Shown: one piece after another, positions 1-8,693 of the stretch
How the letters are laid out: the number at the start of each line of letters is the position of its first letter
Position numbering within the stretch: the first letter of the stretch is position 1
From: Streptomyces sp. NBC_01197
Lineage (GTDB): Bacteria; Actinomycetota; Actinomycetes; Streptomycetales; Streptomycetaceae
Assembly: GCF_036010505.1 (NCBI RefSeq)
Contig: NZ_CP108569.1
Location: forward strand, 2,854,001 to 2,918,000
Length of the DNA stretch: 64,000 nucleotides
Direction: 5' to 3'
Notes under the pieces: generated by a model
What the model was told of the DNA's origin: nothing
Database searches by the model: none
What the model saw: the letters and a program-made list of their open reading frames with translations, nothing else
Position numbers and translations under genes: made by a program

Positions 1-599
1 AGGTCGCGGGCCGTGAGGTCGCGGGCCGTGCCGATCGCATCGGTGGCCTGGCCGATGACCTGGCCGGCGGCCTCGGAGTACCCGGGAATCTGGTCGATCG
101 GACCGAAGAGGTAGTCGATCGCGTCAACACCTTCGCCCCCGTCGACCCCGATCTCATCGACGGACGAGGCGGAGGGGGCAGAGGGGAGGGAGGAGGCGAC
201 AGAATCCACCGCTGCCTCCGAGCCGCTGTTCACCACACCCGTGACGGCGTGAGCGGCGTGAACGACATGCGCGGCGTGAACGACGCGCAGGCCGTGTGCA
301 ACGTGAGCGGCCTGCGCGACATGAGCGACGTGAGAGGCGGCATGAGCGATGTGGTCCACATCGGTCACGTGTCCCGCGTGAGCGATGTCCTTGGCGTGAC
401 CGACTGCGCCTTCAACATCCTGACCTTCGACACCCCGGATGTCGGCTGTGATGTCGGCTGTGATGTCGGGGGCAGCGTCAGGCGCCGTGTGCGGTACGGA
501 CACGGGCAGTTCGGCCGCGCCGGCAGCCGCTGCGCCCAACGCCCACGCCCCGGATGCGGTGGCAGCGACAGCTATGGAACGACGGATGTTCTTGTTCAT
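1..599 (-). CDS. Secreted His/Ala-rich hypothetical protein (partial, runs off left edge)
   Basis: The gene starts at ATG 599 and continues past base 1, so its C-terminus is missing. The translation opens MNKNIRRSIAVAATASGAWA, a typical Sec signal peptide: basic start, Ala-rich core, likely cleavage near residue 30. The exported part begins with a triplicated Asp-Ile-Thr-Ala stretch encoded by a 12-bp repeat (about 439-470). An Ala/His/Val low-complexity region with many histidines follows (encoded about 245-400, for example AAHVVHAAHVVHAAH). The last visible part is more ordinary (PIDQIPGYSEAAGQVIGQAT). I do not recognise a family. The His density could mean metal binding, but that is a guess from composition. 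Confidence 0.7.
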   Translation of the reverse strand, partial: MNKNIRRSIAVAATASGAWALGAAAAGAAELPVSVPHTAPDAAPDITADITADIRGVEGQDVEGAVGHAKDIAHAGHVTDVDHIAHAASHVAHVAQAAHVAHGLRVVHAAHVVHAAHAVTGVVNSGSEAAVDSVASSLPSAPSASSVDEIGVDGGEGVDAIDYLFGPIDQIPGYSEAAGQVIGQATDAIGTARDLTARD

Positions 600-708
600 G
601 CTGGTGTCAGATCCTTCGAATTCGACGGTCCGGAAACCGGAGGTCTCCGGCTGGCGGGCAGACCTGTTCCGCCCCCGCGCGGCAGGTACAAGGCGGGAAC
701 GGCCTGCC

Positions 709-1578
709 CTATCCGGGGAATTCGAGGATTTCGCGTGCTCTCTCGCGGGTGGGCGCACCGGCGTCGGGCAGCGCTGCGCCGCGTAGCAGCGCGAACCTGG
801 CGCCGCTACCGTCGGGTGCCGCACAGAGCGCGACGCCGCCCGATCCGGACCCCTCAGCGGTCTGTCTGGCGGGACCCGTCAGACCCAGGGGGACCCTGAG
901 GCCACAAAGCTGCTGCCCCGGCAGATCCCCACAACGGACCCCGGGACCCGGCTCCCTGATCTCGCGGTACGAGTACATCGCGGCCGCCGAGTTCCGAACC
1001 GGGCCCGAGACCACCCCGCGCCGATCGGACCCGGACCGCTGACCGACAGCTACCGCCCGGTGGTGAGCAGTAGCCCACTCCGCGACCTGCCGCTCAGGGG
1101 CCGTGTGCCTCGACAGCTCCGGGGCGGTGGACGCCGGTGGACGCTCACTCGTCCACATCGGTACGGCGGACTCCAGCGCCCCGGTCAGCTGTCGGGCCGG
1201 CCGGACCGCCGGCTCGGCGAACCGCCCCACGTCAGACACGGACGCGGACGCCGGCACTGGGTACGGAGCCGGGACGCCCGCCCGGGCTGGAGCTGGGCCC
1301 TGGGCCTGGCTTGGAGCGGCGGCCGTATCCGCATCGGTTCGCGCCCGATGTGCACCGGCTCGTACCTGCTGTCCGGCCTGATGGGTCGCGCGCCGGCCCT
1401 CGGCGCCGACCGCACCGTCACTGGCCTTCGCCTCAGGCGCAGTTGCGCTGTTCCGTGCCACGGGTGCGGTTGTCCCTGGCGGGTCGGCCGCGTGCGCCTG
1501 GCCCCCGCACAGGAAGCCGAGTGCGAGCAGGCCGCCGAGAAACAGCATCACCTGGACCGAGTGCCGTCCCGCCACCAT
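709..1578 (-). CDS. Exported or membrane-anchored hypothetical protein
   Basis: From ATG 1578 the protein is 289 residues and starts MVAGRHSVQVMLFLGGLLAL, a signal peptide or anchor (cleavage near AHA-AD). A long Ala/Pro-rich linker follows. The last ~100 residues (about 189-289) are better ordered and contain two cysteines in CGDLPGQQLC, so a small exported domain is plausible. The frame is open upstream to a TTG at 1731 that follows a GAGGGG sequence, so a longer form is possible. I prefer 1578 because it places the hydrophobic segment at the N-terminus, although no strong ribosome-binding site precedes it. It lies 109 bp from the start of the leftmost gene on the same strand. Function unknown. 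Confidence 0.6.
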   Translation of the reverse strand: MVAGRHSVQVMLFLGGLLALGFLCGGQAHAADPPGTTAPVARNSATAPEAKASDGAVGAEGRRATHQAGQQVRAGAHRARTDADTAAAPSQAQGPAPARAGVPAPYPVPASASVSDVGRFAEPAVRPARQLTGALESAVPMWTSERPPASTAPELSRHTAPERQVAEWATAHHRAVAVGQRSGSDRRGVVSGPVRNSAAAMYSYREIREPGPGVRCGDLPGQQLCGLRVPLGLTGPARQTAEGSGSGGVALCAAPDGSGARFALLRGAALPDAGAPTRERAREILEFPG

Positions 1579-1775
1579 GCGCACGGCGCGCGGGGCTGCG
1601 GGAAGGGGAGCAGCGGCGGAATTCAGGATGAGCAACGGCCTTCGCTTGTACAGGCGTACGTGGATGTACTTGCCAGTGCGTTCTCGTTCAGGCGTAGTCC
1701 TACCGGCCGGGCGCCAGAACACCCCGAACAACCAGAACGGTCCCCTCTATGGGTGACGGAACGATGTTTGCACAA

Positions 1776-1811
1776 GCATCAGGGGGTCGCGCAAGCCCCT
1801 GTCACTGATGC
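1776..1811 (-). terminator. Candidate hairpin terminator after the VWA gene
   Basis: GCATCAGGGG (1776-1785) can pair with CCCCTG...CTGATGC (1796-1812), giving a bulged stem that overlaps the VWA stop codon. There is no clear T tract, which is common for actinobacterial terminators. Confidence 0.35.
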
Positions 1812-2962
1812 GGCGCCATGTCCGGTATGGGCAGGGCCCTTCGCTCGATCGCCGCCGCCATGACGTCCGGGAAGAGGTCGGGCGTACAGGCGAACACGGG
1901 TGCTCCCAGAGCGGCCAGCGCCTCCGCGTGGGCGTGGTCGTACGCGGGCGCTCCCTCGTCGGACAGAGCGAGCAGCGTGACGAACTGGGTGCCCGACGCC
2001 TTCATCGCCGCGACCCGCTTCAGCATTTCTTCCCGTATGCCTCCCTCGTAGAGGTCGCTGATCAGGACGACGACCGTGTCGGTCGGCCGGGTGATCTGCG
2101 ACTGGCAGTACGCCAGAGCCCGGTTGATGTCGGTACCACCGCCGAGTTGCGTACCGAAGAGGACATCGACCGGATCATCGATTTGATCCGTCAGATCGAC
2201 AACGGCCGTGTCGAAGACAACGAGGCGGGTGGAGATGGACCGCATCGAAGCGAGAACCGCGCCGAACACCGACGCATAGACCACCGAGGCGGCCATCGAG
2301 CCCGACTGGTCGACGCAGAGGATGACGTCCTTCTTCACCGACTGTGCGGCGTGACCGTAGCCGATGAGCCGCTCCGGAACGACCGTGCCGTACTCGGGCA
2401 GATAGTTCTTCAAGTTGGCGCGGATGGTGCGGCCCCAGTCGATGTCCCGGTGGCGCGGTCTGCTGATCCTCGCGGAACGGTCCAGTGCCCCGGTGACGGT
2501 GGCCCGGGTCCTCGTCGCGAGCCGCTTCTCCAACTCGTCGACCACCTTGCGGACCACGGTGCGCGCTGTCTCCCGGGTCGTTTCGGGCATCGCTTTGTTG
2601 AGCGAGAGCAGCGTCCCGACCAGGTGCACGTCCGCCTCGACGGCTTCCAGCATCTCCGGCTCCAGCAACAGCGCCGACAGACCGATCCGTTCGATGGCGT
2701 CGCGCTGCATCACCTGGACGACGGAGCTCGGAAAGTACGTACGGATGTCGCCCAGCCAGCGCGCGACGGACGGCGCGGAGGCCCCGAGCCCCGCCGGCCG
2801 GTCGCCGCTGCGCCCGCCTCCCTTCTTTCCCTTGCCGTACAGCGCACTGAGCGCCGCGTCCATCGCTGCGTCCCGGCCTCCGAGTGAGACCCCGGTGGTC
2901 TCTGCCGCATCGCCCCCGAGAACGAGCCGCCAGCGCCGCAGCCGTTCATCCACCCCGTTCAT
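1802..2962 (-). CDS. VWA-domain protein of the MoxR/SWIM/DUF5682 module
   Basis: The 386-residue protein has a von Willebrand factor A domain in its C-terminal half. The MIDAS motif is clear: DQSGSM at about residues 218-223, with later elements GGGTD and SDLYEGG that fit the T and D metal-site positions. The N-terminal half is a helical region without a signal peptide, so it should be cytoplasmic. VWA proteins usually act with MoxR-type AAA+ ATPases as metal-dependent adaptors or inserters. It is the last gene of the leftward arm with the MoxR and DUF5682-like genes. Its ATG sits behind a weak purine stretch and overlaps the stop of a doubtful small reading frame by four bases. Confidence 0.9.
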   Translation of the reverse strand: MNGVDERLRRWRLVLGGDAAETTGVSLGGRDAAMDAALSALYGKGKKGGGRSGDRPAGLGASAPSVARWLGDIRTYFPSSVVQVMQRDAIERIGLSALLLEPEMLEAVEADVHLVGTLLSLNKAMPETTRETARTVVRKVVDELEKRLATRTRATVTGALDRSARISRPRHRDIDWGRTIRANLKNYLPEYGTVVPERLIGYGHAAQSVKKDVILCVDQSGSMAASVVYASVFGAVLASMRSISTRLVVFDTAVVDLTDQIDDPVDVLFGTQLGGGTDINRALAYCQSQITRPTDTVVVLISDLYEGGIREEMLKRVAAMKASGTQFVTLLALSDEGAPAYDHAHAEALAALGAPVFACTPDLFPDVMAAAIERRALPIPDMAPHQ

Positions 2963-2975
2963 CCGCCCGCCCTCA

Positions 2976-3146
2976 TCAGATCGTTGACGCCCGGGCTTTC
3001 AACGCCTCGGCCGTCGTTTCCCGGCCCCACATCACTGCAACCGCAACCGCTGCCCCTGCCGCAACCGCTGTTGCACCTCCTCCTGCCACAGACATCACCG
3101 TCCAGCCCATCGGCGCAGTGACCCCCAGCGCAATCACCATCAGCAC
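2976..3146 (-). CDS. Possible small membrane protein between the DUF5682 and VWA genes
   Basis: A GTG at 3146 (or ATG at 3140) opens a 54-56 residue frame ending at 2976. It encodes a very hydrophobic peptide (MVIALGVTAPMGWTVMSVAG, then an Ala/Val-rich stretch to WGRETTAEALKARASTI) with one or two membrane segments and a charged tail. It lies 13 bp before the VWA start. Against it: no clear ribosome-binding site, and third-position GC (about 70 percent) below that of its neighbours. A competing 111-residue frame (2959-3294), overlapping the VWA start as ATGA, covers the same DNA and is Cys/Gly-rich. The stretch 3147-3323 shows nothing else but short repeats. Confidence 0.3.
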   Translation of the reverse strand: MLMVIALGVTAPMGWTVMSVAGGGATAVAAGAAVAVAVMWGRETTAEALKARASTI

Positions 3147-3323
3147 GGGGGACCACTACGACAACAGGGACCAGCAGCACGGGGACCACCCCCACAGGGC
3201 CCATCAACACAGAGACCATCAGCAGCCGGTCCGCACTCGCCCCAGCGGTCAGCACCCGGCCCGCCACCACCATGGCCGGTCCCATCGCTCCCACAGCTCC
3301 GGTCCCATCCGGCCGGCGGGCCG

Positions 3324-5894
3324 TCAGCGGACAGCGGACCCACCGCCCCCGATGAGCAGCCGCAGTACCGGCAGGACCGCGTCCGCACCCTCCGCGTCGA
3401 GCGCGGCCCCGAACCCGGGCGCCGACTCCTCAGCCCGGCCGCCCGGCCCTCCACCGGCCGCACCCCCACCACGGGCCCCCCTGGCTCCACCAGCCACACT
3501 GGCCCCACCTGTCCCAGTGCCGCGCCTGACGAGCTCGCCGAGCGTGCGGCGTGCCCCCGGCTCGTACGCCGAGAACGTACGGCGCAGCAACGGCAGTACG
3601 CCGGTGAACGCCTCCGGCGCCACACCCGCCAGCCATGCGTCGACCAGCCCGAGCAACCGCTCGTCGTGGACCAGGAGCGTCCCCGCCCCGGACGCCCCGC
3701 CCACGAAGCCCTCGATCCAGGCGGCCGCATCAGCGGGCGGCGCACCCGGTGACAGAGCGAGGCCCATCAGCCGGGCTGTCTCGTCCTCGGCAAGCTGTCC
3801 GTCGTCGAGCAGGAGTCGGACGGCCCGCCCGCGTATCAGCCCGGCGACGGAGTCCCGTCCGGACAGTCTGCGCAGCACCTCGCTCCACCGCTCACGCAGC
3901 CCTGCGGCATCCGGCAGCAGTCCGATCGCGGTATGGACCCCCTCCAGATGGCCCCGCATCTCGTTCGCGCCATCCGTATCCAGTCCCGTACAGGCCGGCG
4001 GCAGACCGACGCAGATCCGCTCGGCCAGGCCCGCGGCGACCTCGCCGAGCGCCGCCGTACCCGTGGAGCGCACATCTCCGTACCGCAGCGAACGGGCCAG
4101 CGCGGGCAGCGCACCGGCGAGATGGCCGACGTCGGTGTCGAGCGCGGCGCGGTCGGCCAGGACCTGCATCACCACCGGGAGCGCATCGGGCAGTTCAGCC
4201 AGCAGGCACTGCTCGGCCAGTGCGGTGACGGAGGCGAGCGCGGTCGCGGACACGGCCTGCGACTCGGCTCTGGCGGTGGCGGCGGAGAGCACGGTCGTAC
4301 CCCACATCCCGGCCTCCGCGATCCGCAGGGACAGCTCCGGCTCCCAGCGGAGCCGCCAGCTCTCCCGGAAGGTGCCCGTACTCGCCCGGCCCCGGCCCGG
4401 CTCACCCCAGCCGACCCCGAGAAGCCTCAACCGGTGCAACAGCCGGGACCGTGCAGCGTCGGTCTCCTTGCGCAGATCGAGGTCCAGGTCCCGATCCACT
4501 GCCTCCGGTCTGAGCCGCAGCGTGCGCTGGGCCCGGGTCAGATCGCGCTGGAGCGGCACGGCAGGGGCGGCGTCCGGGACCTCTCCGAGCTCCTCGCCGA
4601 CTACCAGCCGCTCCTGGACGAGCATGAGCGGTACGTCGGAGCCTTCGCACATTACCGCCCTCACGGCATCGGTCGTCTCCGTCAGCCCGGGCAGCGGGCG
4701 CCCGCGCAGGGCGGCGAGTGTCCCCGCGAGCCGCACCGCTTCGATGACATGGGCGGAGGAGACCATCCGGTCCTCGTCCCGCAGCAGCCGGGCGACCTTG
4801 GTCATCCAGCGCTCCACCGGGCGGTCGTCGGCACTGAACAGATGCCCGTACCAGCCGGGCGACTCGATTCCGGCTCCGTATCCGCTGTGCCGGGCGAGCC
4901 TCCGGTGCGTCCAGGGCACCCAGGTCGTCTCGGCCTTCACCTTGGGCAGCGAGTTGAGCAGGGCACGGTCAGCCGCAACGGTGGTCTTCACAGTCAGGGC
5001 AGGGACGTGCCAGGCGCCGCAGACCACCGCGACCGGGCCGCTGAATTCCTTCCGGGCCGCACGCAGTTGGATCCTCATGAAGGCCTCGCGCACCCGGTCC
5101 CGGGGAAATCCCGCGTCGCCGTAGGTCTCGCGGAGGACCTCCATGGCTTCGGCGAGTGCGGCGAACGGCGCGAGGGGGTCCTTCCCCGAGCCGTCATCGC
5201 CAGGACCGCCGGCATCGCCGGGACCGCCGGGACCACTGAGGCGGCTGGGGCGGCTGGGGCCCCGGTGCTCGACGACGTCTTCCCACCAGCGCTCGGCGTC
5301 GTCGTACCCGGCGGTTTCGGCCAGCACGCCGATCGGGTCGATCCGTACCGCAGCAGGAGACCGCAGGGGCCCGCTGTCTCCGGCGTGTCCGGCCTCCCCC
5401 TCCGCCCCCTCGCCGGGCTCCGAGGCGGACTGCTCCCCGGGTTCCTCCTCGGCCATCGCAAGGGAGTGCGCCGCAGGCAGATCGATGAATCGGACCGGCA
5501 CCCCGTGGCGCTGTGACCAGCGGATCGCCACCCACTCCGGCGAGAACTCCGCCAGGGGCCAGAATGCCGCCCGGCCCGGATCGCCCACCACATGGGCGAG
5601 CAGTGCGACGGGTGGCCTCATCTCCGTGTCCGCGGCGAGCGGCAGCAAGGCGTCGCCCTCGGGTGGCCCCTCGATCAGCACGGCGTCGGGTCCCACGGCG
5701 TCCAGCGCGGCCAGCACGGCACGGGCCGAACCGGGGCCGTGGTGCCGCACACCGAGCAGCAGAGGATCGGCCGCCACAGAGCACGTGGCGGGCGCGGACG
5801 GTGTGACGGGGGCCGAAGGAGCGCCCTGCCCGGACGGTGCGGACTGCCGCACCGAGGGCGCCCCGGAGACGGGACAAGCCGTGGAGCCGGTCAT
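3324..5894 (-). CDS. DUF5682-like protein, possible TraB/EreA-like metalloenzyme fold
   Basis: This 856-residue protein is the largest of the five-gene module. After a Pro/Ser/Ala-rich start of about 43 residues comes LLLGVRHHGPGSARAVLAAL (His51/His52), then PDAVLIEGPPEGD (Glu75). Near residue 120 is RFIDLPAAHSL, and near residue 280 is VAVVCGAWHVPAL. This spacing of His, Glu-Gly-Pro and a late Gly-x-x-His resembles the TraB/PrgY/TIKI and erythromycin-esterase superfamily, which uses such His/Glu residues for metal or catalysis; the link is my inference. The C-terminal ~450 residues are Leu/Ala-rich helical repeats. The start ATG overlaps the MoxR stop as ATGA, so translation is probably coupled. 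No signal peptide. Confidence 0.85.
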   Translation of the reverse strand: MTGSTACPVSGAPSVRQSAPSGQGAPSAPVTPSAPATCSVAADPLLLGVRHHGPGSARAVLAALDAVGPDAVLIEGPPEGDALLPLAADTEMRPPVALLAHVVGDPGRAAFWPLAEFSPEWVAIRWSQRHGVPVRFIDLPAAHSLAMAEEEPGEQSASEPGEGAEGEAGHAGDSGPLRSPAAVRIDPIGVLAETAGYDDAERWWEDVVEHRGPSRPSRLSGPGGPGDAGGPGDDGSGKDPLAPFAALAEAMEVLRETYGDAGFPRDRVREAFMRIQLRAARKEFSGPVAVVCGAWHVPALTVKTTVAADRALLNSLPKVKAETTWVPWTHRRLARHSGYGAGIESPGWYGHLFSADDRPVERWMTKVARLLRDEDRMVSSAHVIEAVRLAGTLAALRGRPLPGLTETTDAVRAVMCEGSDVPLMLVQERLVVGEELGEVPDAAPAVPLQRDLTRAQRTLRLRPEAVDRDLDLDLRKETDAARSRLLHRLRLLGVGWGEPGRGRASTGTFRESWRLRWEPELSLRIAEAGMWGTTVLSAATARAESQAVSATALASVTALAEQCLLAELPDALPVVMQVLADRAALDTDVGHLAGALPALARSLRYGDVRSTGTAALGEVAAGLAERICVGLPPACTGLDTDGANEMRGHLEGVHTAIGLLPDAAGLRERWSEVLRRLSGRDSVAGLIRGRAVRLLLDDGQLAEDETARLMGLALSPGAPPADAAAWIEGFVGGASGAGTLLVHDERLLGLVDAWLAGVAPEAFTGVLPLLRRTFSAYEPGARRTLGELVRRGTGTGGASVAGGARGARGGGAAGGGPGGRAEESAPGFGAALDAEGADAVLPVLRLLIGGGGSAVR

Positions 5895-6994
5895 ACCGAG
5901 ACCTCCCGGCAGGCCCGGTAGAAGTCCTTCCAGCCGTCCCGTTCCCGCACCACGGTCTCCAGATACTCCTGCCAGACAACCCGGTCGGCCGCCGGATCGC
6001 GTACGACCGCGCCCAGCAGACCGGCGGCGACATCGGCCGACCGGAGCACCCCGTCGCCGAAGTGCGCTGCCAGCGCAAGCCCGTTGGTGACGACGGAGAT
6101 CGCCTCGGCTGTGGAGAGAGTGCCCGACGGGGACTTGACCTTTGTCCGCCCGTCAGCGGTGACCCCACCGCGCAACTCACGGAAGACGGTCACCACCCGG
6201 CGGATCTCGTCCATCCCTTCGGGCGCGGCAGGAAGATCGAGCGAACGGCCGATCTGATCGACGCGCCTTGAGACGATGTCGACCTCCGCATCAGCGGTGG
6301 AAGGCAGCGGCAGAACCACCGTGTTGAATCGTCGGCGCAGCGCACTGGACAGCTCATTGACTCCGCGGTCGCGGTCGTTGGCCGTGGCGATCAGATTGAA
6401 TCCGCGGACTGCCTGCGTCTCCTCGCCCAGCTCCGGGATGGGCAGCATCTTTTCGGACAGGATCGTGATCAGGGTGTCCTGCACATCGGCGGGGATCCGG
6501 GTCAGTTCCTCGACGCGTGCGGTCATGCCCTCCGCCATGGCCCGCATGACGGGGCTGGGCACCAGGGCGTCACGGCTGGGTCCATGGGCCAGCAGCTGCG
6601 CGTAGTTCCAGCCGTATCTGATCGCTTCCTCGGGGGTCCCCGCCGTGCCCTGGACGAGCAGGGTCGAGTCCCCGCTCACGGCCGCCGCGAGGTGCTCGGA
6701 GACCCAGGTCTTGGCGGTGCCGGGGACCCCGAGCAGCAGCAGCGCACGGTCGGTCGCGAGCGTGGTTACAGCGACTTCGACGATGCGGCGCGGTCCGACG
6801 TATTTGGGGGTGATCACCGTGCCGTCCGCCAGCGTGCCGCCCTGGAGGTAGGTGGCCACGGCCCACGGCGAGAGCTTCCAGCGCTCGGGGCGCGGACGGT
6901 CGTCCGCAGCGGCAAGTGCCGTGAGTTCGTGGGCGAATGCGTCCTCGGCGTGCGGCCTCAGAACCTCTGCACCAGGGTTTTCGGACGTGGTCAT
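5891..6994 (-). CDS. MoxR-family AAA+ ATPase
   Basis: 367 residues with a full AAA+ core: Walker A GVPGTAKT (about residue 89), a Walker B-type element around VEELTRIPADVQDTLITILSE, sensor 1 in LIATANDRDRGVNELSSALR, and the arginine finger in RRRFN. MoxR ATPases couple ATP hydrolysis to remodelling or metal insertion together with a VWA partner. That partner is two genes downstream here. It is the first gene of the leftward arm, overlaps the DUF5682-like gene by four bases, and diverges from the SWIM gene across 118 bp that should hold both promoters. All motifs look intact, so it should be an active ATPase. Confidence 0.93.
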   Translation of the reverse strand: MTTSENPGAEVLRPHAEDAFAHELTALAAADDRPRPERWKLSPWAVATYLQGGTLADGTVITPKYVGPRRIVEVAVTTLATDRALLLLGVPGTAKTWVSEHLAAAVSGDSTLLVQGTAGTPEEAIRYGWNYAQLLAHGPSRDALVPSPVMRAMAEGMTARVEELTRIPADVQDTLITILSEKMLPIPELGEETQAVRGFNLIATANDRDRGVNELSSALRRRFNTVVLPLPSTADAEVDIVSRRVDQIGRSLDLPAAPEGMDEIRRVVTVFRELRGGVTADGRTKVKSPSGTLSTAEAISVVTNGLALAAHFGDGVLRSADVAAGLLGAVVRDPAADRVVWQEYLETVVRERDGWKDFYRACREVSV

Positions 6995-7112
6995 GGATCC
7001 CCCTCCAGATCGTTCGACCGGATGTGGTCACCACCGTGCACCATGGCACTGACAATCGGCCGTCTCCGCAGCTCACGGCCGTTTGTCAGTGGCGGCACGT
7101 ACCTTCGGAGCC

Positions 7113-8504
7113 ATGAATCAGCAGGGGGTTCTGCAGGAGGTTCGGCAGGCGGTGCGCTGGTCTGCGGACCAAGTACTGGCACTGGCTCCTGACGCGGCGT
7201 CACGCAAGGCGGGGAGCAGGCTCGGCGCATCGTCCGGGTCGTGGTCGGAAGCGGGGTGGTCGGACGGCTCGGGCGCCGTGTGGGGGCTGTGCAGCGGGAG
7301 CGGTGGCAAGCCGTACCGGACAGTCGTCGACACAGCGGGGGTGGCGTACAAGTGCAGTTGCCCCAGCCGGAAGTTTCCGTGCAAGCACGCGCTGGGTCTG
7401 CTGCTGCTCTGGGCGGCTGCGGACGAGGCGGTGAAAGACACACCGACGCCGCCGGAGTGGGCCGGCGAGTGGATCCAAGGCCGCAGGGCGGACCGGCCTG
7501 AGGACCGTTCGGCGGGTGGTCCTGGTTCCGGTCCTGGGAAGGCGGTGGATCCCGAAGCGGCCAGGCGGCGGGCGGAGCGCCGCGCCGAGCGGGTCACCGC
7601 GGGCGCCACGGAGCTGGAACAGCGCCTCGACGACCTGCTGCGGAGAGGTCTGGCGGGGGCGGAGCAGGCAGGGTATGCGCTGTGGGAGGAGACAGCGGCC
7701 CGCATGGTCGACGCACAGGCTCCCGGACTTGCCTCCCGTGTACGGGAGTTGTCCGCCATTCCGTCGTCCGGCCAGGGCTGGCCGGTGCGCCTGCTGGAGG
7801 AGTGCGCGATGCTGCATCTGCTGGACAGGGCCTGGCTCGGACGTGAGCTGCTGCCGGAGGCGCTGGCCACGACGGTCCGTACCCGCGTCGGTCTGCCGGT
7901 ATCAGCCGAGGGCCCGCCGGTCCGGGACAGGTGGCTGGTTCTCTCGCAGCAGGACTCCGCCGACGGAAAACTCACCACTCGCCGCATCTGGTTGCACGGA
8001 AGCCGGTCGGGGCGAACAGCACAGCTGCTGGACTTCGGTGCGGCGGGCAGAGCGCCAGGGGTGGCTCTGCCCGTGGGCCTGACGCTGGATGCGGACCTGA
8101 TGCCGTATCCCGGTTCGGGTCAGCTACGGGCCGCGCTCGGCGAGCGGTTCGGCCCTCCGGGACGGTCGGACGGCCCACCCGAGGGGATATCGACCGGCGC
8201 CGCCCTCCGCGCGTACGGACAGGCCCTGCGCGACGACCCCTGGCTCGGTTCCTGGCCGGCGACCCTGTCTTCCGTCATACCGGTGCCCGGTGCCGGCGGA
8301 AGCAGCGGCTGGCAACTGGCCGACGCCGAGGGCGAGTCCGCCCTGCCCATCGCCTCGGACGCATCGGCCAGAACAGGGCTGTGGAAGCTCACCGCCCTGT
8401 CCGGTGGGAGCCCGGTCACCGTGTTCGGCGAGTGCGGACACCGAGGATTCACCCCACTGACGGCATGGACGCCAGGTACCGCCGAAGCCGTGCCGCTGAC
8501 GTGA
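7113..8504 (+). CDS. SWIM zinc-finger protein
   Basis: 463 residues from ATG 7113, just behind CGGAG; a TTG at 7083 is an alternative. Around residue 80 is a clear SWIM finger: CSCPSRKFPCKH, the CxCx(n)CxH zinc-binding signature, preceded by the usual YRTVVDTAGVAYK strand. SWIM domains bind nucleic acid or protein. Residues 100-180 contain a charged, probably coiled segment (RRRAERRAERVTAGATELEQ). The C-terminal half is an uncharacterised region of the kind that accompanies SWIM in bacterial MoxR/VWA loci. It diverges from the MoxR gene and precedes the DUF5691-like gene by 189 bp. The gap starts with a small GC hairpin (about 8508-8521). Confidence 0.88.
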   Translation: MNQQGVLQEVRQAVRWSADQVLALAPDAASRKAGSRLGASSGSWSEAGWSDGSGAVWGLCSGSGGKPYRTVVDTAGVAYKCSCPSRKFPCKHALGLLLLWAAADEAVKDTPTPPEWAGEWIQGRRADRPEDRSAGGPGSGPGKAVDPEAARRRAERRAERVTAGATELEQRLDDLLRRGLAGAEQAGYALWEETAARMVDAQAPGLASRVRELSAIPSSGQGWPVRLLEECAMLHLLDRAWLGRELLPEALATTVRTRVGLPVSAEGPPVRDRWLVLSQQDSADGKLTTRRIWLHGSRSGRTAQLLDFGAAGRAPGVALPVGLTLDADLMPYPGSGQLRAALGERFGPPGRSDGPPEGISTGAALRAYGQALRDDPWLGSWPATLSSVIPVPGAGGSSGWQLADAEGESALPIASDASARTGLWKLTALSGGSPVTVFGECGHRGFTPLTAWTPGTAEAVPLT

Positions 8505-8693
8505 CACGGCGTGGCGCCGTCTGACGCGGCCTCACGTGGCCTGGCGTGACCCGCCTGGCCCGACCGGACGTGACCTCTGGCTGACGTGACCGGCTCGGCA
8601 ACGTGGCTGAGCGCCCGTCGGGCCGGGGTACTCCACCGCGCTCACATCCGCATTCATCTATACGTTCACGCATGCACGCTCACGGAGGGGCCG

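Noticed and set aside
2959..3294. 111-codon Cys/Gly-rich frame overlapping the VWA start
   Set aside because: Composition is repeat-driven, no family is recognised, and a more protein-like small membrane frame uses the same DNA.
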